Source of the DNA: Cellulomonas rhizosphaerae
Lineage (GTDB): Bacteria; Actinomycetota; Actinomycetes; Actinomycetales; Cellulomonadaceae
Direction: 5' to 3'
Length of the DNA stretch: 64,000 nt
Assembly: GCF_003470205.1 (NCBI RefSeq)
Contig: NZ_QWKP01000223.1
Coordinates: 103,125-167,124, forward strand
Shown here: in pieces, positions 27,239 to 36,409 of the stretch
Position numbering within the stretch: the first letter of the stretch is position 1
How the letters are laid out: each line of letters starts with the position of its first letter
Position numbers and translations under genes: made by a program
Notes under the pieces: model-generated
The model's input: only the letters and a program-made list of their open reading frames with translations
Database searches by the model: none
What the model was told of the DNA's origin: nothing

Positions 27239-27550
27239 CTAGTCGGCGCCGGGTACTCGATGCCCGGTCGTGGTCGCCACGGCATCGAGGAGACGTTCGA
27301 CCACGTCCCGCTGGTCGGCTGTAGTCCCGGCCTGGTCTCGCCCGCGAAATCGCCTGACGGCCTTGTCGAGGGCAACTGACGCTTCGGAGGTGAGCCCCGA
27401 CCGCCGAAGTCCGCCAGCGAGCACAGCCAGGATCTCCTCCACGTCGCCGAAGGCCTCCCACGCTGCCTCCGTCGCGTCGTCCTGTGGCAGGAGGAAGGCC
27501 GCGGCAACGTCTCGCGTCGCCTCAACGACGCTCCTCCGAGCGGTAGGCAC
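27239..27550 (-). CDS. Hypothetical protein, 103 residues
   Basis: This small helical acidic protein begins MPTARRSVVEATRDV and contains ATEAAWEAFGDVEEILAVLA. I do not recognise it. Its third-position GC is lower than in neighbouring genes (several A- or T-ending codons), which suggests either a recently acquired gene or weak selection. It starts with GTG at 27550, only 49 bases from the divergent GNAT start at 27599. Confidence 0.6.
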   Translation of the reverse strand: MPTARRSVVEATRDVAAAFLLPQDDATEAAWEAFGDVEEILAVLAGGLRRSGLTSEASVALDKAVRRFRGRDQAGTTADQRDVVERLLDAVATTTGHRVPGAD

Positions 27551-27598
27551 GGAGTGAATCTACTGATCCGGTCGGCGCACGGATGCCAGACTCGGCCG

Positions 27599-28293
27599 AT
27601 GCCGACCCTCAGCACCCAGACACTCGCGGTCGTGCGTCGCGTGTGGGCCGCGCGGCTGCGAGTGGACGAGCGCGCGCTCGCCTCGTGCGGCGTCGCGCTC
27701 GTCGAGCGCGAGGACCTGGATGCGGTCGTCGTGGTCGCGCTGGGCGAGTCCGTCGTCGCCACCGGGCCGGCCGCCGCGCTCGGCACCCTCGCCTCGCTCG
27801 AGGTCGGCCAGCTCCTCGTCATCCCTGACCTGCTGGCCGCCCTGCGCGACCATGCGCCCGTGCCGATCGGCGCGGCGACGCTCGCGTACGCGGAGCCCTC
27901 GGCCGGCACGCCCACGGCTCCGCCACCGGCGACGAGATCCGCAGCGTGCTGGACGCCTGCAACGAGTCGGACCGGGACGAGAGCGGCCTGCGGGAGATGA
28001 GCACGAGGTTCGCTGTCCAGGACGACGGACGGCCCGTCGCCCTCGCGGGCTACGAGGTGTGGAACGACGAGGTGGCCCACCTCGGCGTCCTCGTCGTGCC
28101 CGACGCCCGCGGCCGCGGCCTCGCGCTCACCGCGGCGCGCACCGCGATGGACCACGCGCCCGGGCTCGTCCCGCAGTGGCGCGCGTCGGTCGAGAATCCG
28201 GTCTCGGCGGCGGTCGCCGACCGGCTCGGGTTCGTCCGGGCCGGCGGGCAGATCGCGATCGAGGTCAGTCGCTCTCGTCCGGCACGAGCGTGA
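27599..28293 (+). pseudogene. GNAT family acetyltransferase interrupted by a frameshift
   Basis: Frame one, from ATG 27599, encodes MPTLSTQTLAVVRRVWAARL and ends coherently near LAYAEPS (about 27900). A second frame then continues with HAHGSATGDEIRSVLDAC and a clear GNAT acetyl-CoA domain (AHLGVLVVPDARGRGLALT, ADRLGFVRAG) to 28293. The two halves together give the roughly 230-residue length of a normal two-part GNAT protein. They are joined by a one-base loss near 27895-27915. Codon bias switches frame at the same place. Either the gene is broken or the assembly has a single-base error in the GC-rich run. Confidence 0.75.
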
Positions 28294-28495
28294 GTCCGCG
28301 CGGCTGAGGCTCGGCCAGCAGCTCCGCCTCGAGCGCCTCGACGAACTCGGCTGGATCCGCCGACTCCTGCTCGGGCTCGTCGGTGCCGTAGATCAGCTCG
28401 ACCCCGTCGTCGCGAACGACGCCCAGGTAGCGCGGCTGCACCATCGGGTCACGCGGTGCGCCGGGCGCCTTGCCTCCGGGGATCGACTCGAGCAT
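28265..28495 (-). CDS. Hypothetical protein, 76 residues
   Basis: This acidic small protein (MLESIPGGKAPGAPRDPM) contains a VELIYGTDEPEQ segment and a helical AEFVEALEAELLAE. I do not recognise the family. It lies nine bases behind wrbA in the same direction. Its end overlaps the end of the convergent GNAT reading frame by 29 bases. Confidence 0.7.
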   Translation of the reverse strand: MLESIPGGKAPGAPRDPMVQPRYLGVVRDDGVELIYGTDEPEQESADPAEFVEALEAELLAEPQPRGLTLVPDESD

Positions 28496-28504
28496 CGGAC
28501 AACC

Positions 28505-29107
28505 CTAAGCGGCGAGGCGGGTCGCGATGTCGATCGCGCGCGTGGCCAGGTGGTCGAGAGCGGCGAGCTCCTTCTCGCCCAACGGGGCGTCGTTGTTGGC
28601 GCCGCTCGCGTGCGAGACGCCGTACGGGTTCCCGTCGGCGAACTTCAGCGGGTCGGTGTAGCCGGGTGCGACGACGAGGCCGCCGAAGTGCGCCACCATC
28701 CGGTAGATCGAGAGCAGCGTCGTCTCCTGGCCGCCGTGCGCGGTCTGTGACGACGTGAACCCGGCGTAGACCTTGTCGGCGAGCTTGCCCTCTCCCCACA
28801 GCGGCCCGAGCTGGTCGATGAACTGCTGGAACTGGCTCGTGACGTTGCCGAACCGGGTCGGGGAGCCGAGCAGGACGACGTCCGCCCAGTCGATGTCGGC
28901 CGGCTCCGCGACGGGCTCGTCCGCCATCGCTGCGACGTGCTCGGCCCACTCCCGCCGCGACTCGATCGCCGCGCGCGGGGCGATCTCGCGGACGTGCCGT
29001 CGCCTGACCTCGGCGCCCGTGCCGGCCGCGGCCTGCTCCAGCCGCTCGGCCATGGCCTGCAGGCTGCCGGTGGCGGAGTAGTAGACGATCGCGACTCGGA
29101 CGCTCAT
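28505..29107 (-). CDS. wrbA: NAD(P)H:quinone oxidoreductase, WrbA type
   Basis: This 200-residue flavodoxin-fold protein has an FMN phosphate loop YYSATGSLQAMAE, a GSPTRFGNVTSQFQQFID segment and the WrbA hallmark loop NPYGVSHASG. It carries out two-electron quinone reduction with FMN, usually as a tetramer, and protects against redox cycling. The ATG at 29107 was chosen over upstream codons because the flavodoxin strand begins immediately (MSVRVAIVYYS). The length is standard. Confidence 0.93.
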   Translation of the reverse strand: MSVRVAIVYYSATGSLQAMAERLEQAAAGTGAEVRRRHVREIAPRAAIESRREWAEHVAAMADEPVAEPADIDWADVVLLGSPTRFGNVTSQFQQFIDQLGPLWGEGKLADKVYAGFTSSQTAHGGQETTLLSIYRMVAHFGGLVVAPGYTDPLKFADGNPYGVSHASGANNDAPLGEKELAALDHLATRAIDIATRLAA

Positions 29108-29170
29108 GAGGGGCTCCTTCGTGGTGGGGACCCTTCGATCGTCACCCGGCTCCGGCCACCCCGCACGTTG

Positions 29171-29235
29171 GTTGCACGCGTGGTTGAACGACACGCCGCG
29201 GGATGCACGGCGTGTCGTTCAACCATCGGTGCAAC
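29171..29235 (-). terminator. Very long inverted repeat after aceB
   Basis: An uninterrupted 18-bp stem (29181-29198 with 29208-29225) is flanked by a second 7-bp stem GTTGCAC/GTGCAAC (29171-29177 with 29229-29235) across a 3-base internal loop, 25 paired bases in all. It lies 20 bases past the malate synthase stop. It is probably its terminator or a 3'-end stabiliser. No T-run follows. Confidence 0.8.
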
Positions 29236-29254
29236 GCCCGACGAGGGCCGCCGG

Positions 29255-30910
29255 CTACCCCTGCTCGACCAGGAACTGCGTGTAGGCGGGGACCGTGAGG
29301 AACGTCGGGAAGTCCTCCGCGAGCGCGACCTGCTCGAACAGGTTCGCCGCGTCGTCGAACCGGTCGCCCTCGGACCGCGGGACCGACGCGAGGACGGAGT
29401 CCAGCACGTCGCGGACCAGCGCGTCCGTGATCGTCGTCCCCTCGGCCGTGACGACCCCCTGGTGGACCCACTGCCACACCTGCGATCGCGAGATCTCGGC
29501 CGTCGCCGCGTCCTCCATGAGGTTGTCGAGCGCCGCCGCGCCCACGCCGCGCAGCCACGACTCGAGGTAGCAGACCGCGACCGAGACGTTGCCGCGCAGC
29601 CCCGCGTCGGTGACCGAGCCGCCGGCCGACGGGATGTCGAGCAGCTCGGCCGCGGTGACGTGGACGTCGGAACGCAGCAGGTCACGCTGATCCACCCGCG
29701 CGCCGAGGAACGCGTCGAACGCCTCCCGGGCGACCGGCACGAGGTCCGGGTGCGCGACCCAGGTGCCGTCGTACCCCTGCCCGGCCTCGCGCCGCTTGTC
29801 TGCGCGGACCTGCTCGAGCGCCCGCGCCGTGACCTCGGGGTCGCGGCGGTTGGGGATGAACGCGCTCATCCCGCCGATCGCCTGCGCCCCGCGCCGGTGG
29901 CACGTCGAGACCAGCAGCTCGGTGTACGCCCGCATGAACGGCACCGTCATCGTCACCTGCGACCGGTCGGGCAGGACGAAGCGCGGCCCGCGGTTCCGGA
30001 AGTTCTTGATGACGCTGAAGATGTAGTCCCACCGGCCCGCGTTCAGGCCCGCGCAGTGGTCGCGCAGCTCGTAGAGAATCTCCTCCATCTCGAACGCGGC
30101 GGTGATCGTCTCGATGAGGACCGTCGCGCGGATGGTGCCGTAGCGCAGGCCGAGGTACGTCTCGGTGAACCGGAAGACCTCGTCCCACAGCCGCGCCTCG
30201 AGGTAGCCCTCGAGCTTGGGCAGGTACAGGTACGGGCCGCGGCCGGAGTCGATGAGCGCCTGCGCGTTGTGGAACAGGTACAGGCCCGCGTCGACGAGGC
30301 TCGCGGACGCGGCACCGTGTTGGCCGGCGCGGTCGACGAAGTCGAGGTGCTTCTCGGTCAGGTGCCACCCGCGAGGGCGGAACACGATCGTCGGCGTCTC
30401 CGACCCCACCGTGTAGGCGCGACCCTCGTCGGTGGTGAAGTCGACCTTCCCGCGGATCGCGTCGAACAGGTTGAGCTGGCCGCCGACGACGTTGGTCCAC
30501 GTGGGGCTCATCGCGTCCTCGTGGTCCGCGAGCCAGACCTTCGCGCCCGAGTTCAGCGCGTTGACCGTCATCTTGCGGTCGGTCGGGCCGGTGATCTCGA
30601 CCCGCCGGTCCTCGAGGCCGGGCCCCGGGCCGGCGACGCGCCACGTCGGGTCGGCGCGGATGCCCGCGGTCAGCGGCTGGAACTGGGGGTCCATCCCGTT
30701 GGAGAACCGGTCACGGCGGTGCTGGCGGCCCAGCAGCAGATCGTGGCGGCGGCCGGCGAACCGGGCGTGCAGGTCGGTGAGGAAGTCGAGCGCCTCCGGC
30801 GTGAGGATCTCGTCGGTCCCGGGGACGGACGGCCCGGTGATGTCGAGGCGCGGGCGGGCGAACGGGTCGGTCAGCCGGTTCCGGCTGGGCGACGGCGTGA
30901 TGACGGTCAT
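29255..30910 (-). CDS. aceB: Malate synthase A
   Basis: This 551-residue enzyme condenses glyoxylate with acetyl-CoA to malate. The family signature region LRYGTIRATVLIETITAAFE and the DHEDAMSPTW active-site loop are intact, and the length fits the A isoform. The ATG at 30910 has AGGAGC six bases upstream. aceA ends 24 bases before, so the two shunt enzymes are co-transcribed in the order aceA-aceB. Confidence 0.97.
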   Translation of the reverse strand: MTVITPSPSRNRLTDPFARPRLDITGPSVPGTDEILTPEALDFLTDLHARFAGRRHDLLLGRQHRRDRFSNGMDPQFQPLTAGIRADPTWRVAGPGPGLEDRRVEITGPTDRKMTVNALNSGAKVWLADHEDAMSPTWTNVVGGQLNLFDAIRGKVDFTTDEGRAYTVGSETPTIVFRPRGWHLTEKHLDFVDRAGQHGAASASLVDAGLYLFHNAQALIDSGRGPYLYLPKLEGYLEARLWDEVFRFTETYLGLRYGTIRATVLIETITAAFEMEEILYELRDHCAGLNAGRWDYIFSVIKNFRNRGPRFVLPDRSQVTMTVPFMRAYTELLVSTCHRRGAQAIGGMSAFIPNRRDPEVTARALEQVRADKRREAGQGYDGTWVAHPDLVPVAREAFDAFLGARVDQRDLLRSDVHVTAAELLDIPSAGGSVTDAGLRGNVSVAVCYLESWLRGVGAAALDNLMEDAATAEISRSQVWQWVHQGVVTAEGTTITDALVRDVLDSVLASVPRSEGDRFDDAANLFEQVALAEDFPTFLTVPAYTQFLVEQG

Positions 30911-30934
30911 GGCGATGCTCCTGTCGAACAAAGA

Positions 30935-32269
30935 TCAGTGGGTGAACTGGGCCGTCTCCGTGGAGCCCGCGAGCGCGAGGGTGGCGCTGTCCGGGCTGAT
31001 GGCGGTGGCGACGCGGTCGAAGTAGCCGGTGCCGACCTCGCGCTGGTGGCGCGTGGCGGTGTACCCGGCGGCCTCGGAGGCGATCTCGGCCTCCTGCAGC
31101 TCGACGTAGGCGGACATGCCCGACGTGGCGTAGCCGTTGGCCAGCGCGAACATCGAGTGGTTGAGGGCGTGGAAGCCGGCGAGGGTGATGAACTGGAACG
31201 CGTACCCGTGGCCGGCGAGCTCGCGCTGGAACCGCGCGATCTCGGCGTCGGACAGGTGCTGGCGCCAGTTGAACGACGGCGAGCAGTTGTACGCGAGGAG
31301 CTTGCCGGGGTACTCGTCGTGGATCCGCTCCGCGAACTCGATCGCGAGGCCGATGTCCGGCGTCGAGGTCTCCACCCAGATCAGGTCGGCGTGCGGCGCG
31401 TACGCCGAGGCCCGCGCGACGACGGCGTCGAGGCCGGGCCGGACCCGGTAGTACCCCTCGGCGGTGCGCTCGCCGGTGAGGAAGGGCTCGTCGCGCTCGT
31501 CGACGTCGGACGTGAGCAGGTCCGCGCCCAGGGCGTCGGTCCGGGCGACGACGACGGTCGGCACCCCGGCCACGTCGGCGGCCAACCGCGCCGCGGACAG
31601 CGTGCGCACGTGCTGCGACGTGGGGACCAGGACCTTGCCACCCAGGTGCCCGCACTTCTTCTCCGCGGCGAGCTGGTCCTCCCAGTGCACGCCCGCGGCG
31701 CCGGCCGCGATCATCGCGTGCATGAGCTCGTACGCGTTGAGCGGGCCGCCGAAGCCGGCCTCGGCATCGGCGACGATCGGCGCGAGCCACTCGCGGGTGC
31801 GGCGACCGTTCTCGGCGACATCGATCTGGTCGGCGCGCAGCAGCGCGTTGTTGATGCGCCGCACGACGGCCGGCACGGAGTTGACCGGGTACAGGGACTG
31901 GTCCGGGTACGTCTGACCCGAGAGGTTCGCATCGGCGGCCACCTGCCAACCGGAGAGGTAGATCGCCTCGAGGCCGGCCCGGACCTGCTGGACCGCCTGG
32001 TTGCCCGTGAGCGCACCCAGCGCGGGGACGTGCGTCCGCGAGTGCAGCAGCTCCCAGAGGCGCTCGGCCCCCCTGCGGGCGAGCGTGGGCTCCTCGCGCA
32101 CCGATCCACGCAGTGCGACGACGTCCTGCGCGGTGTGGGTGCGGCGGATGCCGGCCCACCGCGGGTCGAGCTCCCAGTCCGCGGCGAGCTCGTCGGCCGT
32201 CTGCGTCTGGTCGCCGGGGCGGACCGTCGTGCCACCCGACGTCGTTGCCGGGTGAGTCTGCGGGGTCAT
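30935..32269 (-). CDS. aceA: Isocitrate lyase
   Basis: This 444-residue enzyme cleaves isocitrate to succinate and glyoxylate. The catalytic signature KKCGHLGGK is present, as are [15 protein letters not shown] and [11 protein letters not shown]. It starts with ATG at 32269 behind AAGGAGG. It is divergent from the RamB-type regulator with a 151-base gap. The aceA-aceB unit supports growth on acetate or fatty acids. Confidence 0.97.
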   Translation of the reverse strand: MTPQTHPATTSGGTTVRPGDQTQTADELAADWELDPRWAGIRRTHTAQDVVALRGSVREEPTLARRGAERLWELLHSRTHVPALGALTGNQAVQQVRAGLEAIYLSGWQVAADANLSGQTYPDQSLYPVNSVPAVVRRINNALLRADQIDVAENGRRTREWLAPIVADAEAGFGGPLNAYELMHAMIAAGAAGVHWEDQLAAEKKCGHLGGKVLVPTSQHVRTLSAARLAADVAGVPTVVVARTDALGADLLTSDVDERDEPFLTGERTAEGYYRVRPGLDAVVARASAYAPHADLIWVETSTPDIGLAIEFAERIHDEYPGKLLAYNCSPSFNWRQHLSDAEIARFQRELAGHGYAFQFITLAGFHALNHSMFALANGYATSGMSAYVELQEAEIASEAAGYTATRHQREVGTGYFDRVATAISPDSATLALAGSTETAQFTH

Positions 32270-32420
32270 GACTGCCTCCTTCGATCTGTGCGTTCTTCTC
32301 GGCCCTGTGGCCTGACCACCACGTTCCTGCACCGCGACCAGCTCTTCCCCTGCCAACCGAGCAGAAGATCGGCGTTCCTTCTCCTGGACGGAAGCCTGGC
32401 GGCGTGTGACCGTGGGAGGC

Positions 32421-33884
32421 ATGACGACGACGTCCCCCACGACCAGCTCCGGCGGCATCGACACGCTCGTGCTGGGCCGGCGCATCCGGCACCTGCGCAC
32501 GGCGCGGAACATGACGCTCGACGACCTCGGTGCGGCCATCGGGCGTGCGGCGTCGCAGGTCTCGATGCTCGAGAACGGGCACCGGGAGCCCAAGCTGTCG
32601 CTGCTCGCGCTCGTGGCGGACGCGCTCGAGGTCCCGCTGGCCGAGCTGCTGCGCACGGATCCGCCCAGCCGCCGCGCCGCGATGGAGATCGAACTCGAAC
32701 GCGCCCAGCGCGGCCCGCTGTTCGCCAACCTCGCGGTGCCCCCGGTCAAGGTGGGGCGCTCGCTGCCCGCCGATGCGCTCGAGGCGCTGGTCCGGCTGCA
32801 GAACGAGGTGCAGCGGCTGCTCACCGAGAACGCCGCGACGCCGGAGGAGGCCCGCCGCGCCAACGCCGAGCTCCGCGCCCGGATGCGCGCGCAGGACAAC
32901 TACTTCCCCGAGCTCGAGGACCACGCGCGCCGGCTGCTCACCGCGATCGGCCACCCGGGCGGGCCGCTCTCGCAGCGATCGACCGCGGACATCGCCGCGC
33001 ACCTCGGCTTCTCGCTGCACTACGTGCAGGACCTGCCGCACTCGACCCGCACCGTCACGGACCTGGCCAACGGCCGGATCTACCTGCCGCAGGGCAACCC
33101 GGGGTTCAGCGACGGACGCTCACCGCTGCTGCAGGCCATCGCGAGCCACGTCCTCGGCCACGCCGAGCCGGCCGACTACGGCGACTTCCTGCGCCAGCGG
33201 GTCGAGGCCAACTACCTCGCCGCGGCGCTGATGATCCCCGAGGACGGCGCCGCGCCCTTCCTGCAGGCCGCCAAGAACGAGCGGCGCCTGTCGGTCGAGG
33301 ACCTGCGCGACGCGTTCGCCGTGCCGTACGAGACGGCCGCCCACCGCTTCACCAACCTCGCGACGCGGCACCTGGGCATCCCGGTGCACTTCATGAAGGT
33401 CCACGAGGGAGGCACGCTGCACAAGGCGTACGAGAACGACGGCGTCGTGTTCCCGTCGGACCCGCTCGGCGCGATCGAGGGCCAGCCCGTGTGCCGGCAG
33501 TGGACCGCGCGCGTCGTCTTCACGCTCGCGGACCGGTTCACGCCGTACTACCAGTACACCGACACCTCGTCGGGCACGTACTGGTGCACGTCCCGGGTGC
33601 AGACCTCGTCGCAGGGCGCGTTCTCGGTCTCGGTCGGCGTCCCGTTCGCGCACGTGCGCTGGTTCCGCGGCCGCGAGACGACCGAGCGCTCCGCGTCGCG
33701 CTGCCCCGAGCCGACCTGCTGCCGCGAGGCCCCGCCCGAGCTCGCCGCGCGATGGGCCACGCAGTCGTGGCCGTCCGCCCGTCCGCACGCCTCGCTGCTC
33801 GCGGCGCTGCCGGTCGGGGTGTTCCCCGGGGTGGACACCACCGAGGTGTACCGGTTCCTCGACCGGCACGCGCCGGAGGCGTGA
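32421..33884 (+). CDS. ramB: RamB/ScfR-type XRE regulator of acetate metabolism
   Basis: This 487-residue protein has an N-terminal HTH_3 domain ([19 protein letters not shown], then [17 protein letters not shown]), a central IrrE-like/DUF955 region ([13 protein letters not shown]) and a C-terminal ScfR domain with many cysteines ([11 protein letters not shown]). Corynebacterial RamB represses aceA, aceB and acetate-activation genes. The divergent position next to aceA supports the same job here. The ATG at 32421 follows GGGAGG. No match to the corynebacterial RamB motif was found by eye in the 151-base gap. Confidence 0.9.
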   Translation: MTTTSPTTSSGGIDTLVLGRRIRHLRTARNMTLDDLGAAIGRAASQVSMLENGHREPKLSLLALVADALEVPLAELLRTDPPSRRAAMEIELERAQRGPLFANLAVPPVKVGRSLPADALEALVRLQNEVQRLLTENAATPEEARRANAELRARMRAQDNYFPELEDHARRLLTAIGHPGGPLSQRSTADIAAHLGFSLHYVQDLPHSTRTVTDLANGRIYLPQGNPGFSDGRSPLLQAIASHVLGHAEPADYGDFLRQRVEANYLAAALMIPEDGAAPFLQAAKNERRLSVEDLRDAFAVPYETAAHRFTNLATRHLGIPVHFMKVHEGGTLHKAYENDGVVFPSDPLGAIEGQPVCRQWTARVVFTLADRFTPYYQYTDTSSGTYWCTSRVQTSSQGAFSVSVGVPFAHVRWFRGRETTERSASRCPEPTCCREAPPELAARWATQSWPSARPHASLLAALPVGVFPGVDTTEVYRFLDRHAPEA

Positions 33885-33885
33885 G

Positions 33886-34068
33886 TCAGCGCTTCTGCTC
33901 GTCCAGGTACTCCTTGGCCTTCTCGACCACGTCGTCGACCTTGGCGTCCGTACCGTCGCCCGTCCGCGCCTTCACGGCACCGGCCGCCTTGTCGAGCGCA
34001 TCCTTGGCCTGCTCCTCGTGGCCGCCGAGCGCGCCCTTCGCCTTGCTCACCAGATCGTCGAGCCCCAT
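33886..34068 (-). CDS. Small helical protein, MT0933-like antitoxin family
   Basis: This 60-residue, Lys/Asp-rich, soluble helical protein begins MGLDDLVSKAKGALGG and contains TGDGTDAKVDDVVEKAKEYL. The pattern matches the MT0933 (Rv0909)-like antitoxin family and also resembles CsbD-type stress proteins. An in-frame ATG lies six bases earlier, but the AGGGG is better spaced for 34068. No toxin gene is adjacent, so an antitoxin role is doubtful. The stop is three bases from the ramB stop (convergent). Confidence 0.75.
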   Translation of the reverse strand: MGLDDLVSKAKGALGGHEEQAKDALDKAAGAVKARTGDGTDAKVDDVVEKAKEYLDEQKR

Positions 34069-34189
34069 GGCCATCCCCTATCGCTGGTCGTGTGCGGACC
34101 TCCACCATGCCCCCGTCCGGCGGCGGGCGCACGTGTGGGTGGTCGGCGGGACGATGTCCGGAAGATCCCGATCGACGAGAGGCATCGCG

Positions 34190-34561
34190 ATGGACATCCG
34201 CATCGAGCTCATCCTCGTCCCGGTCACGGACGTGGACAGGGCCAAGTCGTTCTACGCCGACCAGGTCGGCTTCGTCGTCGACCACGACGTGCGCGTCTCG
34301 GAGACGCTGCGCTTCGTGCAGCTCACCCCGCCGGGGTCGGCCTGCTCGATCGCGATCGGCGAGGGGATCATCGACACCGTCCCGGGCTCGATGAAGGGGA
34401 TCCAGGTGGTCGTCGACGACGCCGACGAGACGCGGGCGTTCCTCGTGGCCAACGGCGTCGACGCCCCCGAGGTCCAGGAGCTGGCGTGGGGGCGGTTCAC
34501 CGGGTTCACGGACCCGGACGGCAACGAGTGGTCGATCCAGCAGCTCCCCGCTCGCGGGTGA
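34190..34561 (+). CDS. VOC superfamily protein
   Basis: The gene encodes 123 residues beginning MDIRIELILVPVTDVDRAKS, with two VOC modules. The FTDPDGNEWSIQQLP ending is the hallmark of the common glyoxalase-like subgroup with a Glu metal ligand. The substrate is unknown. The ATG is preceded by GAGAGGCATCG, a weak binding site. It is convergent with the tiny gene at 34577-34744. Confidence 0.9.
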   Translation: MDIRIELILVPVTDVDRAKSFYADQVGFVVDHDVRVSETLRFVQLTPPGSACSIAIGEGIIDTVPGSMKGIQVVVDDADETRAFLVANGVDAPEVQELAWGRFTGFTDPDGNEWSIQQLPARG

Positions 34562-34576
34562 GGTGGTTGACGGGCG

Positions 34577-34744
34577 TCAGGCCTCGTCGCGCTGCGTGGG
34601 GACCTCGTTGATGGTGCGCTGCATGGGCGCGGTACGGCCCTCGACGCGCAGGTGACCCGTCTCGGACAGGAACGGGTTGGGCTCCGTGAACGCGTGGTTC
34701 ACCGGGGCGGCGGTGGCGACGGCGCCGTTCGACTGCTCGCTCAT
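34577..34744 (-). CDS. Small hypothetical protein, 55 residues
   Basis: A short reading frame with a strong GAGGAGG seven bases before its ATG encodes MSEQSNGAVATAAPVNHAFT, then EPNPFLSETGHLRVEGRT and a polar tail ending QRDEA. Third positions are almost all G or C. There is no signal peptide or membrane segment. Because it is below common length cut-offs it is easily missed. I do not recognise a family. The NPFLSETGHLRVEGRTAP core looks conserved enough to be worth searching. Confidence 0.75.
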   Translation of the reverse strand: MSEQSNGAVATAAPVNHAFTEPNPFLSETGHLRVEGRTAPMQRTINEVPTQRDEA

Positions 34745-34999
34745 CGTCGTCCTCCTCTCGTGCGTGGACTTCCATCAGAACCCCGCACCGGAGCGCGGAG
34801 GTGGGACCAACGGCCGACTGTAGCCACGGGCCCTGGGGGATCGACCTCGCAATTCAGGACACCTGGGGACAACTTGACGGACACCCGTGGCGGAAATCAC
34901 CCCACCTTCTGGAACCCTGACGAGCGCGGAGGGGCCCGAAGTGCGGCCCGACGGCGCGGCGGTGGCAGTCGTGTCAGTGGTCGGGCGCACCCTGGTGAC

Positions 35000-35563
35000 A
35001 TGGTGACGATCTCCTGCTCGTGCGGCTCGGCCTCGACCACGCGCCGCAACCCGCTGCGCGGCCTGTCCCTCGAGGACCGGGTCGAGCTCGTCCGCGACGC
35101 GTACTCGGTGCACGCCGGGTTCGCGACGCTCGAGGTCGACGCGTCCTGGCACCCCGCACAGGACGACGCGTCCGAGGCCTGCGTGGTGCTGCTCGACCTC
35201 GACGCGCTCGACGCGACCGAGGGGTTGGACGACGCCGACGCCCGCTGCCTGCGCAACCTGCTCGAGGTCGCGCACGTGCGGGGACGCCTGCTCCCACCCC
35301 TGGTCGCGGTCGACGGTGTGCAGTTCCGCATCGCTCCGGACGACGTGTTCACGGGCGACGTGACCTACCTCGTGCACGACGGGTCGACGACGCTGCTCGA
35401 GCACACCGGCCCACTCGAGCGCGCACTGCTCGACGAGCTCGTCGGGCTGCACCGCGCCTTCGGGCCGGCCGCACTCGTGCAGGTGGACGGCCTCGCGCCG
35501 CGCCTCGGGCTCCGCGCCGCGGTCGACGGCGTGCTGCGCGCGAGGACCCCGTCGGTCGCTTGA
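35000..35563 (+). CDS. Hypothetical protein, 187 residues
   Basis: The reading frame from ATG 35000 has near-total third-position GC, while the antisense frames do not, so it is real. It begins MVTISCSCGSASTTRRNPL, with two early cysteines (SCSC), and is rich in Asp/Glu/Leu (LDLDALDATEGLDDADARCL). There is no signal peptide and no membrane segment. I do not recognise a domain. A GTGACATGGTG context gives no strong ribosome-binding site, so the start could be a few codons off. The CAP-domain gene follows 51 bases downstream. Confidence 0.65.
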   Translation: MVTISCSCGSASTTRRNPLRGLSLEDRVELVRDAYSVHAGFATLEVDASWHPAQDDASEACVVLLDLDALDATEGLDDADARCLRNLLEVAHVRGRLLPPLVAVDGVQFRIAPDDVFTGDVTYLVHDGSTTLLEHTGPLERALLDELVGLHRAFGPAALVQVDGLAPRLGLRAAVDGVLRARTPSVA

Positions 35564-35614
35564 CCGCGGGCCGCCGTTAGGCCGATCGGGTGAGCCGACC
35601 GGTACGGTTCCGGC

Positions 35615-36409
35615 ATGTCTTCTCCCGGACCCCAGCACGGACGCGCCGTCGGACCGACCCGCGCGACGGCGGTGCTCCGCGCCGTCGCGGTGATCGTCGC
35701 CGTCGTCGGCGTCGTGGCGGCGGCCGCTCTCGCCGGGCGGGGCGACCCGAGCCCGACGGTCGAGCCCCCGGTCGCCGACCGACCGACCGGTCCCGCGGCC
35801 ACGGAACCGTCGTCGGCCGCAGTGCCCGGCACGACGAGCAGCCCGACGCCGTCCCCGAGCGCGACAGCGAGCGCAACGGCGACCCCGACCGCCACCCGGT
35901 CCCCGCGCCCGTCCACCACCCCGGCAAGCTCCCCCACGCGCACCCCCAAGGCCACCGCGAAGCCCCGCGCGACGCACGCCCCGAAGGCCGCGCCGGAGCC
36001 CACCCGTAAGGCGGCCAGCCCCCAGCCCACGGTCAAGGCAGAGCGCGCACCGCAGTCCCTGGTCGACGAAATCGTCACGCGCACCAACGCCGAGCGCACC
36101 AAGGCCGGCCTCCCGGCACTCAAGGTCTCGAGCTGCGCCGCCAAGCAGGCAGCAGCCCGCACCAAGGTGCTGGTCGAGGAGGACCGGTTCGAGCACGACC
36201 CGCTCGGCCCGATCGTCGAGGCGTGCGGGATCGGCACGGTCGGGGAGAACCTCGCCCTCGGCTACCCGACGGCCAAGGCTGTCGTCGCCGGCTGGATGGG
36301 GTCGGCGGGGCACAAGGCGAACATCCTCGGCGAGCAGTACACGAAGATCGGCGTCGGCTGCACGAAGGGACCGAAGGGGCAGCTCTGCGCGCAGGTGTTC
36401 CTGGGCTGA
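35615..36409 (+). CDS. Secreted CAP-domain protein
   Basis: This 264-residue protein has an N-terminal membrane/signal segment (AVAVIVAVVGVVAAAALAG, about 23-41) and a long Pro/Thr/Ser-rich linker (about 45-135), wall-spanning in style. The CAP (SCP/PR-1-like) domain covers about 145-264: IVTRTNAERTKAGLPALKVS, FEHDPLG, VGENLALGY and AGWMGSAGHKANIL. Bacterial CAP domains are extracellular and of mostly unknown activity. Its stop abuts the stop of the convergent OmpA-like gene (TGATCA shared at 36407-36412). Confidence 0.92.
   Translation: MSSPGPQHGRAVGPTRATAVLRAVAVIVAVVGVVAAAALAGRGDPSPTVEPPVADRPTGPAATEPSSAAVPGTTSSPTPSPSATASATATPTATRSPRPSTTPASSPTRTPKATAKPRATHAPKAAPEPTRKAASPQPTVKAERAPQSLVDEIVTRTNAERTKAGLPALKVSSCAAKQAAARTKVLVEEDRFEHDPLGPIVEACGIGTVGENLALGYPTAKAVVAGWMGSAGHKANILGEQYTKIGVGCTKGPKGQLCAQVFLG

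Noticed and set aside
33886..34068. Toxin-antitoxin pair around the MT0933-like gene
   Set aside because: No toxin-sized gene adjoins it. The neighbours are ramB and a VOC protein.
28937..34561. A 1874-codon plus-strand frame across the glyoxylate genes
   Set aside because: It crosses aceB, aceA and ramB on the opposite or a shifted frame and contains no recognisable domain. Only its last 124 codons (VOC protein) are genuine.
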